64,000 nucleotides of DNA, taken from Amaricoccus sp047275745. GTDB taxonomy: Bacteria > Pseudomonadota > Alphaproteobacteria > Rhodobacterales > Rhodobacteraceae. The notes beneath the pieces are model-generated. The model was given only the letters and a program-made list of their open reading frames with translations, made no database searches and was not told the DNA's origin. The position numbers were made by a program, and so were the translations under genes. Of this stretch, positions 8,083 through 17,276 are shown one piece after another. How positions within the stretch are numbered: the stretch's first letter is position 1; every line of letters begins with the position of its first letter. Where the stretch lies: contig NZ_JBKQWU010000010.1 in NCBI RefSeq assembly GCF_047275745.1, positions 45,608 to 109,607 on the forward strand. Direction: 5' to 3'.

Positions 8083-8895
8083 ATGTTCGACGAGACCGAG
8101 ATCCACCCGCTGTTTCACGGCGCCCCGGACACGACCGAGTTCAGGAAGCTCCGCAAGCGGATCATCCGCCAGACGCGCGAGGCGATCGAGACCTACGGCA
8201 TGGCGCGGCGCGGCGACCGCTGGCTGGTCTGCCTCTCGGGCGGCAAGGACAGCTACACGCTCCTGGCCGCGCTGGTCGAGCTCAAATGGCGCGGGCTTCT
8301 GCCGGTGGAACTGCTCGCCTGCAACCTCGATCAGGGGCAGCCCGGCTTCCCCGCGACGGTCCTGCCGGAATTCCTGACCCGGATCGGCGTGCCGCACCGG
8401 ATCGAATATCAGGACACCTATTCGATCGTGATCGACAAGGTGCCGGCGAAGAAGACCTATTGCGCGCTCTGCTCGCGGCTGCGCCGGGGCAACCTCTACC
8501 GGATCGCGCGCGAGGAAGGCTGCGCCGCCGTGGTGCTGGGCCATCACCGCGACGACATCATCGAGACCTTCCTCTTGAACCTGTTCCACGGCGGCAAGCT
8601 GGCCGCGATGCCGCCGAAGCTCCTGAACGACGAGGGCGATCTCTACGTGCATCGCCCTCTGGCACTGGTCTCCGAGGCCGATTGCGGCAAGTTCGCGCGG
8701 GCGATGAACTATCCGATCATCCCTTGCGACCTCTGCGGCAGCCAGGACGGGCTTCAGCGCCAGCGGATCAAGCGCATGGTGGACGAATGGGAGGCGCGGA
8801 GTCCCGGCCGGCGCAAGATCCTGTTCCGCGCCATCACCCAGGTGAACGCGAGCCATCTGCTCGATCCGACGCTTTTCGATTTCAAGGGGCTCTGA
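8083..8895 (+). CDS. ttcA: tRNA 2-thiocytidine(32) synthetase TtcA
   Basis: A 270-residue PP-loop ATPase that thiolates cytidine 32 of certain tRNAs using a [4Fe-4S] cluster. The PP-loop is SGGKDSYT (residues ~52-59). The cluster-binding CxxC is in KTYCALCSRLRRGN, and the second conserved pair is IPCDLCGSQDGLQR. GHHRDDIIET is also typical of TtcA. It starts 9 nt after yidD. Its insertion between yidD and yidC links translation fidelity genes with membrane insertion genes; length is normal. Confidence 0.94.
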   Translation: MFDETEIHPLFHGAPDTTEFRKLRKRIIRQTREAIETYGMARRGDRWLVCLSGGKDSYTLLAALVELKWRGLLPVELLACNLDQGQPGFPATVLPEFLTRIGVPHRIEYQDTYSIVIDKVPAKKTYCALCSRLRRGNLYRIAREEGCAAVVLGHHRDDIIETFLLNLFHGGKLAAMPPKLLNDEGDLYVHRPLALVSEADCGKFARAMNYPIIPCDLCGSQDGLQRQRIKRMVDEWEARSPGRRKILFRAITQVNASHLLDPTLFDFKGL

Positions 8896-9124
8896 GCCAC
8901 TCTGGCGCTGGGCTCCCGCCGTGCGAGCGCGCGGCCCCGCGCGACCGGGCGGGGCGTGGAATCGATTTCGAGCCGGGGCGGGCGTTCGCCGGGCTCAAGC
9001 CGGCGAAGCGGCGCTCCGAAGGCCGTCGCGGGACCCGAGGGCACCCGAATACACCTTGACCTTTCAGGCGCGCGGCTGTTGAACCCCTGTCAGTTTCGCT
9101 TAGCTGACCCGGAGTGCCGCCGCG

Positions 9125-10951
9125 ATGGACGACCAGAGCAAGAATCTGATCCTGGCGACCGCGCTCAGCTTCGTGGTCATCCTCGTCTGGTTCTTCCTGT
9201 TCCCGCCTCCGACGCCGCCCGAACCGACCGGCGACGCGGTCACGACCGAGCAGGCCGAGAGCGGCGCTCCCGGAACGCCCGCGTCACCCGGAAGCGGAAC
9301 GGCGCCCGAACTCTCGGCGAGCCCGGCGGTCAGCCGCGCCGAGGCGCTCGGCGAGACCCAGCGCATCGAGATCCGCACGCCGCGTCTCGGCGGCTCGCTC
9401 TCGCTGCGCGGCGGCCGGATCGACGATCTCGACCTGCTCGACTACCGCGAGACCATCGCGAAGGATTCGCCCGACGTCACGCTGCTGACGCCCGCCGGCG
9501 TGCCGAACTCCTATTACGCGGTCTATGGCTGGTCGCCCGCCGGCGGCCTGCCCGCCTCGGCGGTCCCCGGCCCCGGCACCGACTGGAGCGTCGAGGGCAA
9601 TGACGTCCTGACCGAGACCACCCCGGTCACGCTCGTCTGGGACAACGGCCAGGGGCTCGTTTTCCGGCGCGAGATCGCGATCGACCAGAACTACATGTTC
9701 TCGATCACCCAGACGGTCCAGAACAACACCGGCGCGGAAGTGCGGCTCGCCCCCTATGGCATCATCGCGCGGCACGGGACGCCGCCCGATCTGATGAACT
9801 TCTACATCCTGCACGAAGGCGTCATCGGCGCGCATGACGGCGAACTGACCGAGCTCGACTATGACAACGTCATGGAGATGCCGACGGACGCCGCCGAGGG
9901 CGGCGCGGCGCTCCAGAAGGTCGATGTGCAGAACAACGGCTGGATCGGCTTTACAGACCACTACTGGATGGCGACGCTGATCCCGCCGCCGGGCCAGCCC
10001 TTCACCGCCGTGGCGAAATACACCGCCGCGACCGACACGTTCCAGACCGACGTGCGGCTGCCCGCGGTCGCGGTCGCGCCGGGCCAGACGGCGAGCACCA
10101 CGACCTCGCTCTTCGCCGGTGCCAAGGAATGGGCCGCGATCCGCGACTACCAGCGCGAGATGAACATCGACCGTTTCGTCGACTCGATCGACTGGGGCTG
10201 GTTCTTCTTCCTCACCAAGCCGATTTTCTGGCTGCTGCATCAGCTGAACGTCCTGATCGGCAACATGGGCCTCGCGATCATCGGCCTCACCTTCTTCATC
10301 AAGGCGCTGCTCTTCCCGCTCGCCTACAAGTCCTACGTCTCGATGTCGAAGATGAAGGCGCTTCAGCCCGAGATGGAGAAGCTGAAGGAGCGGGTCGGCG
10401 ACGATCGCGCGAAGATGCAGCAGGAGATGATGGCGCTCTACAAGCGCGAGAAGGTGAATCCGGCGGCGGGCTGTCTGCCGATCCTTCTGCAGATCCCGAT
10501 CTTCTTCTCGCTCTACAAGGTGATCTTCGTCACGCTGGAACTGCGCCACGCGCCGTTCTTCGGCTGGATACAGGATCTTTCGGCGCCCGACCCGTCGTCG
10601 GTCCTGAACCTCTTCGGCCTGTTGCCCTGGGCGGCGCCGGACCCGACGAGCGTGCTTGCGATCCTCTCGATCGGGATCTGGCCCATCCTGCTCGGCATCT
10701 CGATGTGGCTGCAGCAGAAGCTGAACCCGGCTCCGACCGACAAGACGCAGGCGATGATCTTCAACTGGATGCCCTGGGTCTTCATGTTCATGCTCGGCAC
10801 TTTCGCGAGCGGGCTGGTGATCTACTGGGTGGCGAACAACACGATCACCTTCGTCCAGCAGTATCTCATCATGCGCAGCCAGGGCATCAAGCCGGACATT
10901 TTCGGCAACATGTTCGGCTTCCTGAAGAAGAAGCCCAAGAAGGCGGGCTGA
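9125..10951 (+). CDS. yidC: Membrane protein insertase YidC
   Basis: A 608-residue Oxa1/Alb3/YidC insertase of the inner membrane. TM1 is near residues 7-25 (LILATALSFVVILVWFFLF). A large periplasmic beta-sandwich domain occupies ~55-350. The conserved C-terminal five-helix insertase core follows, including GNMGLAIIGLTFFIKALLFP and NPAAGCLPILLQIPIFFSLY. The C-terminal Lys-rich tail (KKKPKKAG) contacts ribosomes. It is preceded by a 229-bp gap after ttcA in which I recognise no gene, and is followed after 1 nt by the MOSC gene. Confidence 0.96.
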   Translation: MDDQSKNLILATALSFVVILVWFFLFPPPTPPEPTGDAVTTEQAESGAPGTPASPGSGTAPELSASPAVSRAEALGETQRIEIRTPRLGGSLSLRGGRIDDLDLLDYRETIAKDSPDVTLLTPAGVPNSYYAVYGWSPAGGLPASAVPGPGTDWSVEGNDVLTETTPVTLVWDNGQGLVFRREIAIDQNYMFSITQTVQNNTGAEVRLAPYGIIARHGTPPDLMNFYILHEGVIGAHDGELTELDYDNVMEMPTDAAEGGAALQKVDVQNNGWIGFTDHYWMATLIPPPGQPFTAVAKYTAATDTFQTDVRLPAVAVAPGQTASTTTSLFAGAKEWAAIRDYQREMNIDRFVDSIDWGWFFFLTKPIFWLLHQLNVLIGNMGLAIIGLTFFIKALLFPLAYKSYVSMSKMKALQPEMEKLKERVGDDRAKMQQEMMALYKREKVNPAAGCLPILLQIPIFFSLYKVIFVTLELRHAPFFGWIQDLSAPDPSSVLNLFGLLPWAAPDPTSVLAILSIGIWPILLGISMWLQQKLNPAPTDKTQAMIFNWMPWVFMFMLGTFASGLVIYWVANNTITFVQQYLIMRSQGIKPDIFGNMFGFLKKKPKKAG

Positions 10952-10952
10952 G

Positions 10953-11708
10953 ATGGCGCGCGTCAGCCATCTCTGGCGCCACCCGATCAAGGGTCACGGC
11001 GTCGAGGCGGTGGGCGAGACGGTGCTCTCGCCGAGCGAGACGATGCCCTGGGACCGCGTCTGGGCCATCGCCCATGAGGGCGCGCGCATCACGCCGGGCG
11101 CCACGGGCTGGATGCCCTGCGCGAATTTCGCGCGGGGTGCGAAGAACCCCGAACTGATGGCGATCCGGGCCAGGACCGACGAGACCGCGGGGACGGTCAC
11201 GCTCACCCATCCCCGGATGCCGGATCTCACGGTCAATCCCGATCTGCCGGAGGATGCCGCGCGCCTCGTGGACTGGGCGCGCGGCCTCGCGGACCGGCGC
11301 CGCGCGCTGCCGGCCTTCGTCGTCCGCCCGAGCCGGGGCATGACCGACAGCGGCTTTCCCTCGATCGCGGTGCTCAACCGGGCGAGCCTCGCCGCGCTGT
11401 CGGAGCGGGCGGGGCAGTCGCTGGCGATGGAACGGTTCCGGGGCAATATCTGGCTCGAGGGGCTGGAGCCCTGGGCGGAGTTCGATCTCGTCGGTCGCGA
11501 GGTCCGGATCGGCGAGGCGGTGCTGCTGATCCGCGAGCGGATCGGCCGCTGCCGCGCGACATCGGCCAATCCCGAGACCGGGGTGCTCGACGTCGATACG
11601 CTCGGCCTGCTGGACGAAGGCTGGCGGCACACGGATTTCGGCGTCTATGGCGAGGTCATCTCCGGTGGCCGGGTCGCGGTCGGGGACGCGGCCGAGGCGG
11701 TTGGATGA
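10953..11708 (+). CDS. MOSC domain-containing protein
   Basis: A 251-residue protein with an N-terminal MOSC beta-barrel-like segment (VSHLWRHPIKGHGVE) and a C-terminal MOSC domain containing GNIWLEGLEPWAE and IGRCRATSANPETG; the latter Cys is the likely molybdenum-cofactor or sulfur ligand. MOSC proteins handle sulfur carriers or Mo-pterin substrates, for example N-hydroxylated substrate reduction; the substrate here is not evident. It starts 1 nt after yidC and overlaps yihA by 4 nt (ATGA), so it is embedded in the yidC operon. Confidence 0.85.
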   Translation: MARVSHLWRHPIKGHGVEAVGETVLSPSETMPWDRVWAIAHEGARITPGATGWMPCANFARGAKNPELMAIRARTDETAGTVTLTHPRMPDLTVNPDLPEDAARLVDWARGLADRRRALPAFVVRPSRGMTDSGFPSIAVLNRASLAALSERAGQSLAMERFRGNIWLEGLEPWAEFDLVGREVRIGEAVLLIRERIGRCRATSANPETGVLDVDTLGLLDEGWRHTDFGVYGEVISGGRVAVGDAAEAVG

Positions 11709-12355
11709 AGCCGATCTTCACCGTCGCACCGGAGGCGGATCCCGAGGCGATCGAAGCCGGCCGGAAGCTCTTCGCCGGTCCCTGCGACTTCCTCAAGGGC
11801 GTCGTCGCCATGGACGGGATGCCGCCGGCGGACCGGCTGGAGATCTGCTTCGCCGGGCGTTCCAACGTGGGGAAATCCTCGCTCATCAACGCGCTCACGG
11901 GCCGCAAGGCGCTCGCCCGGGCATCGAACACGCCGGGGCGGACGCAGGAGATCAACTTCTTCACGCTCGGCGAGCGGTTCTATCTCGTCGATCTGCCGGG
12001 CTACGGTTTCGCCGAGGCACCGAAGCCGGTGGTCGAGAAATGGCAGGCGCTGCTGCGCGCCTATCTCTCGGGCCGTCCCACGCTGCGGCGCGTGATGCTG
12101 CTCATCGACGCGCGTCATGGGATCAAGGCGGTCGACGAGGAGATCATGGCGCTGCTGAACCGCGCGGCGGTGACGTTCCAGATCGTTCTGACCAAGGCGG
12201 ACAAACCCCGCGGCGGTGCGCTGGATACGGTGATCGCGCAAGTCGCAGATCGACTCGCAAAGCATCCCGCCGCGTTCCCCGAGATTCTCGTCACGTCATC
12301 GGAGAAGAGCGTGGGTATAGAACAACTCCGAGCTGAAATCGCTGCTCTGCAATAA
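11705..12355 (+). CDS. yihA: Ribosome biogenesis GTP-binding protein YihA/YsxC (EngB)
   Basis: A 216-residue TRAFAC-class GTPase required for 50S subunit assembly. G1 is GRSNVGKSSL (residues ~56-65), G3 is DLPGYG, G4 is TKADK, and the characteristic NTPGRTQEINFF lies in switch I. Length is normal for the family. It is the last gene of the rpmH-to-yihA run and overlaps the MOSC gene by 4 nt. The following 185 bp contain no recognisable gene or strong terminator. Confidence 0.95.
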   Translation: MKPIFTVAPEADPEAIEAGRKLFAGPCDFLKGVVAMDGMPPADRLEICFAGRSNVGKSSLINALTGRKALARASNTPGRTQEINFFTLGERFYLVDLPGYGFAEAPKPVVEKWQALLRAYLSGRPTLRRVMLLIDARHGIKAVDEEIMALLNRAAVTFQIVLTKADKPRGGALDTVIAQVADRLAKHPAAFPEILVTSSEKSVGIEQLRAEIAALQ

Positions 12356-12540
12356 CGAAATGAGCATTCGACAGTTTGTTTCGGAATGGGCGCATGTCAT
12401 ACTGTGCGACGGGGGCCAGTCCGAGATTCGGCGGACTTGCGAGGGCGGATTGAAGTCATCCTAGCCATTGGCAGGCATTGGTGCGTGGCCCCGGTCGATT
12501 GATGTCGCGTGCTGACCGACGTGAGTGACGAGGGATGAGA

Positions 12541-12909
12541 ATGGACGACGACGATCTGATTCGGATCGCATTGCGGGCTGCGCTGGATCACATCCTGAAG
12601 CTGGACGGTGAACGGCCGCTGACCGACGCGGAATGGGACGAGCGGCCAGAGAACGACCCCGAGCTTTTCGCGGCGCTGGTCAGTGCCGGCCGCGTCGCCC
12701 TCAGCACCGCCCGGTCCTGTGGCGGCATGGCGATCGCAAAGGACATTCCCCGGCGGCACCTGCGGGTCGGCCCCGGCAGGATCCCCGGCCATGTGCGAAT
12801 CCAGCACATCCCGACCGGCGCCGTGGTGGAGGTGAGCCACATCACGCCGCAGGTCGATGCCTCGCTCGCGGTCAGCATGGTGCGCGCGGCGTTCGACCAC
12901 CGGCTCTGA
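12541..12909 (+). CDS. Conserved-looking hypothetical protein, 122 residues
   Basis: The function is not recognised. The protein begins with an acidic stretch (MDDDDLIRIAL), has a predicted helical first half, and a second half rich in beta-prone sequence (HVRIQHIPTGAVVEVSHITP). No signal peptide or membrane segment is evident, so it is probably cytosolic. I chose ATG 12541 because the GAGGG at ~12530-12534 is correctly spaced; ATG 12535 would be too close. Codon use is like its neighbours. It is isolated, transcribed toward the leftward OmpA-family pair. Confidence 0.6.
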   Translation: MDDDDLIRIALRAALDHILKLDGERPLTDAEWDERPENDPELFAALVSAGRVALSTARSCGGMAIAKDIPRRHLRVGPGRIPGHVRIQHIPTGAVVEVSHITPQVDASLAVSMVRAAFDHRL

Positions 12910-13011
12910 CGGCCGCTTCAGATTAACCGCGCTGCGTTCCCCGGGGGGAAGCGCCGATCTGTGAGGCCGGCCGGCGGCCCGTGGTCACTGGGCTCGGGAC
13001 CTGCGGTCAGG

Positions 13012-13230
13012 TCAGTAGCCGCGATCGCGGTCTCGCGCGGCCAGACGGCCGCGCAGATCGGCGATCTCGTCCTCGGCGGCGGCGAGACGCATGGCGAGCG
13101 CGTTGTATTCGGCGACGCTCACCCGCGGGCCGGCGTTCAGATGCCCGAAGATCCAGCGGAGTATCCAGCCGAGAACGACGGCGCCGAAGAGCGCGCCCGC
13201 GACCGCGAGAGTCAGATCCTGTTGGTTCAT
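13012..13230 (-). CDS. Small membrane-anchored coiled-coil protein
   Basis: A 72-residue protein of unknown function. Residues ~6-28 form one membrane helix (LTLAVAGALFGAVVLGWILR). The rest (~38-68) is a heptad-like Ala/Leu/Glu/Arg coiled coil. Its start overlaps the stop of the upstream OmpA-family gene by 4 nt (ATGA on the minus strand), indicating coupled translation. A role in the envelope alongside the OmpA-like protein is inferred from this coupling only. Confidence 0.65.
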   Translation of the reverse strand: MNQQDLTLAVAGALFGAVVLGWILRWIFGHLNAGPRVSVAEYNALAMRLAAAEDEIADLRGRLAARDRDRGY

Positions 13231-15386
13231 TCGGCTACCTCGTCGCCCGTTCCTTCGTCGCCTGTTCCTTGGTCGCCAGATTGCCCGCCCGGTTGCTCGC
13301 CCGCTGGTTCGACCGCCCGTTCAGCAGGCGCCGCGCTGGCGCGCTCCGATTCCGCTCCGGCCGCGGGAGGCGTCCCGGCCTCGGCATCCGATCCGTCCGT
13401 GCCGGGCGTGGCCGCGCCATCCGGCCCTTCCTCCGCGGTTCCGGGGTCCGGTTGCGCTTCCGGTTCCGCCGAGCCCGTATCCGGAGGCGCGGTGACAAGG
13501 AAGGTTATCCGGCGGTTCCGGGCCCTGCCGTCCTCGGTATCGTTGTCGGCGATCGGCTCTGCCTCGCCATGGCCGCGCGCCGTGAGCAGGATGCTGTCGG
13601 GAATTTCCGCGCGCAGCGCCGCGACCACCGCTTCGGCGCGCCGCTGGCTGAGGCGCTGGTTGCCCTCGGCCGAGCCCTGGGCGTCCGTGTGCCCGCCGAC
13701 CTCGAAACGGCCGCGCGGGCAGGATCGCAGCACGTCGGCGATCGCAAGCAGCGTTCCCTCGCTTTCTGGATCGATCTCCGCCGAACTGGGCGCGAAGCCG
13801 ATCTGCGCGCCGCCCAGGATCGCCGTCACGTCCTCGGCGCAATTCGCGGCCGCCCTCGCGTCCTCGGCCGTGGGCACGGTGGGTTCGGTCGCGGGTGAGG
13901 CGCCGGGCGCCGCCGCCAGTTCGGCGGTCGGGCCGGGGTCCGATGCGGAATTCGAGGCGGGCGGGGGCGGCGGGGCGACCTTGAGCTCCGCCACGCCGCC
14001 TTCGCCGATCTTCTCCGCCAGCATGGCCACGACCCGCGCATTGGTGGCGACATCGGCCCCGGTCCCGCGCAGCACGACGCGGTCGGGGGTGACTTCGAGC
14101 GCGCCTTCCCGAAGCTCCGCCAGCGCCGCGACGCCAGCCAGCACGCGGTTCGGCCAGCCATCTGGAAGCGACGGGTCGATGGCCGCGCGGTTCTCCACCC
14201 GGTCATGGCCGACGAGCGCGGCGGCGTAGCTTTCGACCGCGTCGCGCGACGTGGCGTTCTGGAGCGCGCCGCCGAGGCTGATCCGGCCGTCCGGCGTCAG
14301 TTGGGCGTCGAAGCGGGGCGCGTAGACCTCCGCGCCATCCGCGCCCGTCGCCGAGCGTGGGGGAAGGATCGTGTTGAGCGTGAAAACCTCGGGAAGGGAG
14401 CGCCGCAGCTTCACGCCCACCTCGGCGAGCTTCGCGGGATCGACGCCGTCCGGTCCGGTCAGGGTCGCATCGACATCCCGGATCGCGAACCGGCCGCCGC
14501 CGAGTTCGCCGAGCGCGCGCAGCCCATCGACGACGGCGGCGCCCCATTCCGGCGTCGGGGCGCCGAGGCCGATCGCGCAGACCGGATCGCCGCCCGCGCC
14601 CAGCTCGCGCCCGGCGGCGGTGAGCACGGCCACGTCCGTCGCGGTCTCGGCCGAGCAGGCTTCGAACCGCCCCTCGACGCCGTTCGAGACGAAATCGACC
14701 CGGAACGGCGTGATCACTGGCCGGGGCGCAGCGACATCGAGCGCGAGGGAGACATTGGCCGGCCTGGCCGCGCGCAGCGTGGTTTCCAGCGCGTGGCGCG
14801 CGCCCTCGTCCTCGACCGCGGCGGTGACGCTGACGTGGCCGGGCGTGACGCTCACCTTCGAGCGCGGCGCGTCGCGGAGCGCGCGCAGGCCGAGCGCGAG
14901 GCCCTCGGCCCAGCCCGGCGGGGCTGCTCCCTCCGCCGTCTGCAGCATGTCGCCCACGGCGCCCCCGAGCCCGGCGCCATCCAGACCGGCCCGGATCGCC
15001 GCCCGCCCACCCTCGGCGGGGACTAGGCCGATCAGCGAGACCTCCTCGCCGTCGCGCAGGATTTCGAGCGAGAACTCCGGCGCGGCGGCCGGATCGGCGG
15101 TCCTGACGGTCGCGCGGTCGACCACCCGGCTTTCATCGATGACGGCGCGAGCGACGGCGAGCGCGCGAACGCGCGCCGCCTCGTCGGGCGCTTCGCCGCT
15201 GATCACCACGATGAGGCCGTCCGTCGCGACCTCGGCCCAATCCTGGCCTTCGCGTGCCAGCGCCTCGGTCATCCCGGCGTGGGTCGCCTCCTCGAACCGG
15301 GCGACCCCGCGCCGCGAAAGCTCATAGGCGCCGCCGGCCACCCCGCCGAGCGCGATCAAGCCGAAGATCAGGGCCATGGGCCGCAT
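13227..15386 (-). CDS. OmpA-family peptidoglycan-associated protein with N-terminal BON-like repeats
   Basis: A 719-residue envelope protein. An uncleaved N-terminal anchor (MRPMALIFGLIALGGVAGGA) is followed by a ~450-residue region with BON-like alpha/beta repeats (pattern GxVxSxxxR, e.g. VVISGEAPDEAARVRALAVA). The OmpA/MotB-type peptidoglycan-binding domain lies at ~530-640, with VGGHTDAQGS and LSQRRAEAVV, including the Asp and Arg that bind meso-diaminopimelate. The last ~80 residues are low-complexity Gly/Asp/Glu/Pro, with a 15-bp-repeat-encoded tail. It likely ties the inner membrane to the cell wall. Start M1 or M4 are both possible. Confidence 0.82.
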   Translation of the reverse strand: MRPMALIFGLIALGGVAGGAYELSRRGVARFEEATHAGMTEALAREGQDWAEVATDGLIVVISGEAPDEAARVRALAVARAVIDESRVVDRATVRTADPAAAPEFSLEILRDGEEVSLIGLVPAEGGRAAIRAGLDGAGLGGAVGDMLQTAEGAAPPGWAEGLALGLRALRDAPRSKVSVTPGHVSVTAAVEDEGARHALETTLRAARPANVSLALDVAAPRPVITPFRVDFVSNGVEGRFEACSAETATDVAVLTAAGRELGAGGDPVCAIGLGAPTPEWGAAVVDGLRALGELGGGRFAIRDVDATLTGPDGVDPAKLAEVGVKLRRSLPEVFTLNTILPPRSATGADGAEVYAPRFDAQLTPDGRISLGGALQNATSRDAVESYAAALVGHDRVENRAAIDPSLPDGWPNRVLAGVAALAELREGALEVTPDRVVLRGTGADVATNARVVAMLAEKIGEGGVAELKVAPPPPPASNSASDPGPTAELAAAPGASPATEPTVPTAEDARAAANCAEDVTAILGGAQIGFAPSSAEIDPESEGTLLAIADVLRSCPRGRFEVGGHTDAQGSAEGNQRLSQRRAEAVVAALRAEIPDSILLTARGHGEAEPIADNDTEDGRARNRRITFLVTAPPDTGSAEPEAQPDPGTAEEGPDGAATPGTDGSDAEAGTPPAAGAESERASAAPAERAVEPAGEQPGGQSGDQGTGDEGTGDEVAE

Positions 15387-15504
15387 CGATGGAATGCCTC
15401 GTGTCGCATGAAGCGCCCGGAGACGGCCCGGACGGCGGTCGCCCGTGTCTATCGCCGAAAGGACGGCCGGTTCAACTCCGCGGCCATCAAGGCCCTGTTA
15501 CGTC

Positions 15505-16479
15505 TCAGACCCCCGCCACGACGATGGCGAGCAGGAACCCGGCCGCGAGCAGGAGCCCGGCATCGCGGTTCGAGCGGAACAGCATGAGGCAGACCTCCGG
15601 GTCGTCGATGTCGAGCCGCCGGAGCTGCCAGACGAGATGCGCGGCCATGCCGCCCAGGCCCGCCAGGGCGCAGATCCGCGCCACCGGGCCCAGCGACGCC
15701 GCGAAGATCGCCATCGCGAGCAGCAGGACGGTCAGGACGGCGAAGCCGGTGAGCCAGCGCCGCGTCGCCGTTCCGAACAGCCGCGCGGTCGATTTCACCC
15801 CGATCAGCGCGTCGTCCTCGCGGTCCTGATGCGCGTAGATCGTGTCGTAGAACAGCGTCCAGGCGATGCCCGCGGCATAAAGCAGCACCGGCGGCCAGCC
15901 GAGCCCCCCGGCATGGGCGGCCCAGCCGAGCAGCGCGCCCCAGTTGAAGGCGAGGCCGAGGAAAACCTGCGGCCACCAGGTGAAGCGTTTCGCGAAGGGA
16001 TAGATCGCCACGAGCGCCAGCGACGCGATGCCGAGCCAGATCGCCGCCGCGGGGAAGGTCAGGAGAATCCCGAAGGCGACGAGCGCCTGGATGGCCATCC
16101 ATGCCGCCGCCTTCCGGGGTGTCACCTGCCCCGAGGGCAGCGGGCGCGAGCGTGTCCGGGCCACCCTGGCGTCGAAATCCTGATCCGTCAGATCGTTCCA
16201 GGTGCAGCCGGCCCCACGCATCAGAACCGCGCCGAGCGCGCAGCCAACCGCGATCCAGAGGTCCACCCAGCGAGCGCCGCCCGGATCGGCGGCCGCCGCT
16301 AGCGCCACGCCCCACCAGCAGGGGATGAGCAGGAGCCAGGTGCCGATCGGGCGATCCGCCCGGCTCAGCCGCAGATAGGGCCGCGTCCAGGCGGGCGCGC
16401 GGAGATCGACCCAGTTGCCGCGGACGGCGTCCGCGACGCTTCCCTGAGGCGTGCCGCTCGGAGTAGATTGCGTGTTCAT
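15505..16479 (-). CDS. ubiA: 4-hydroxybenzoate polyprenyltransferase
   Basis: A 324-residue integral membrane prenyltransferase that attaches the polyprenyl tail to 4-hydroxybenzoate in ubiquinone synthesis. The two Asp-rich motifs that bind Mg-diphosphate are present: NDLTDQDFDARVARTRSRPL and YDTIYAHQDREDD. Seven to nine hydrophobic helices follow the usual UbiA plan. I chose ATG 16479 (MNTQST), whose start is only 9 bp from that of the divergent rsmE. No clear Shine-Dalgarno precedes it. Function is confident from motifs and length. Confidence 0.94.
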   Translation of the reverse strand: MNTQSTPSGTPQGSVADAVRGNWVDLRAPAWTRPYLRLSRADRPIGTWLLLIPCWWGVALAAAADPGGARWVDLWIAVGCALGAVLMRGAGCTWNDLTDQDFDARVARTRSRPLPSGQVTPRKAAAWMAIQALVAFGILLTFPAAAIWLGIASLALVAIYPFAKRFTWWPQVFLGLAFNWGALLGWAAHAGGLGWPPVLLYAAGIAWTLFYDTIYAHQDREDDALIGVKSTARLFGTATRRWLTGFAVLTVLLLAMAIFAASLGPVARICALAGLGGMAAHLVWQLRRLDIDDPEVCLMLFRSNRDAGLLLAAGFLLAIVVAGV

Positions 16480-16488
16480 GGGGGCTGT

Positions 16489-17229
16489 ATGGCAGAACTC
16501 GGCGGGAAGATCAGGCTTTTTGTACGCGCCGATCTCGGTGACGGCGTCGCGGTCCCGCTCGACGCCGATCAGGCGCATTATCTCTTCAATGTCATGCGCC
16601 TCGGGCCGGACGCGCCGGTCACGATCTTCAACGGCCGGGATGGCGAATGGTACGCCCGCGTCGAGCAGGTGGGCCGGAAGGGCGGCGCGCTCCGGGTCGT
16701 GGCGGCGGGCCAGGACCAGCGCCGGCCGCCGGATCTGACGCTGCATTTCGCGCCGATCAAGAAGGCCCGGACCGATTTCATCGTCGAGAAGGCGACGGAA
16801 CTTGGTTGCGCGCGGATCGCACCGGTCTTCACGCGGCACACCAATGCCGAGCGGCTCCGCCTCGACCGCTTGCGCGCCCATGCGATCGAGGCGGCGGAGC
16901 AATGCGGCGAGACGCATGTGCCCGAGCTTCTCGAACCGGTGCGACTCGAGAAGCTGCTGGATGGCTGGGACCCCGCGCGGCGGCTGATGTTCTGCGATGA
17001 GTCGCGGACGGCCAGGCCCGCCACGGAGGCGCTGGCGGGCGAGCGGCGGGGCGCTCCCTGGGCCATCCTGATCGGGCCCGAGGGCGGGTTCGCCGAGGAG
17101 GAGCTTTCCCGCCTGCGCGGGGCACCCTTCGTTCTCCCCGTCACGCTGGGCCCCAGGGTGCTGCGCGCCGATACCGCCGCCGCCGCCGCGATCACGCTCT
17201 GGCAATCGGTGCTGGGGGATTGGCAATGA
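16489..17229 (+). CDS. rsmE: 16S rRNA (uracil(1498)-N(3))-methyltransferase
   Basis: A 246-residue SPOUT-class methyltransferase modifying U1498 of 16S rRNA. An N-terminal PUA-like domain (residues ~10-75) precedes the SPOUT knot, with KKARTDFIVEKATELG, LIGPEGGFAEEE and LGPRVLRADTAAAAA, all signature RsmE elements. ATG 16489 gives MAELGGKIRLF and is preceded by a G-run (16480-16484); an upstream in-frame start would overlap ubiA. Its stop codon overlaps the first ATG of the 17-bp tandem repeats, so it is coupled to what follows. Confidence 0.94.
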   Translation: MAELGGKIRLFVRADLGDGVAVPLDADQAHYLFNVMRLGPDAPVTIFNGRDGEWYARVEQVGRKGGALRVVAAGQDQRRPPDLTLHFAPIKKARTDFIVEKATELGCARIAPVFTRHTNAERLRLDRLRAHAIEAAEQCGETHVPELLEPVRLEKLLDGWDPARRLMFCDESRTARPATEALAGERRGAPWAILIGPEGGFAEEELSRLRGAPFVLPVTLGPRVLRADTAAAAAITLWQSVLGDWQ

Positions 17230-17276
17230 GCGGAGACCGGTTATGAGCGGAGACCGGATATGAGCGGAGGCTGGCG
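17226..17276 (+). repeat. Three 17-bp tandem repeats, each a six-codon ATG-to-TGA mini-ORF
   Basis: Units start at 17226, 17243 and 17260, exactly 17 bp apart, each beginning ATGAGCGGAG. The fourth ATGAGC, at 17277, is the start of the next gene. Each unit encodes a six-residue peptide (MSGDRL, MSGDRI, MSGGWR) whose TGA overlaps the next ATG, and each carries GGAG about 7 nt before the next ATG. The first ATG overlaps the rsmE stop. It is either a slippage-type duplication of a ribosome binding site or a translational relay. Confidence 0.9.
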
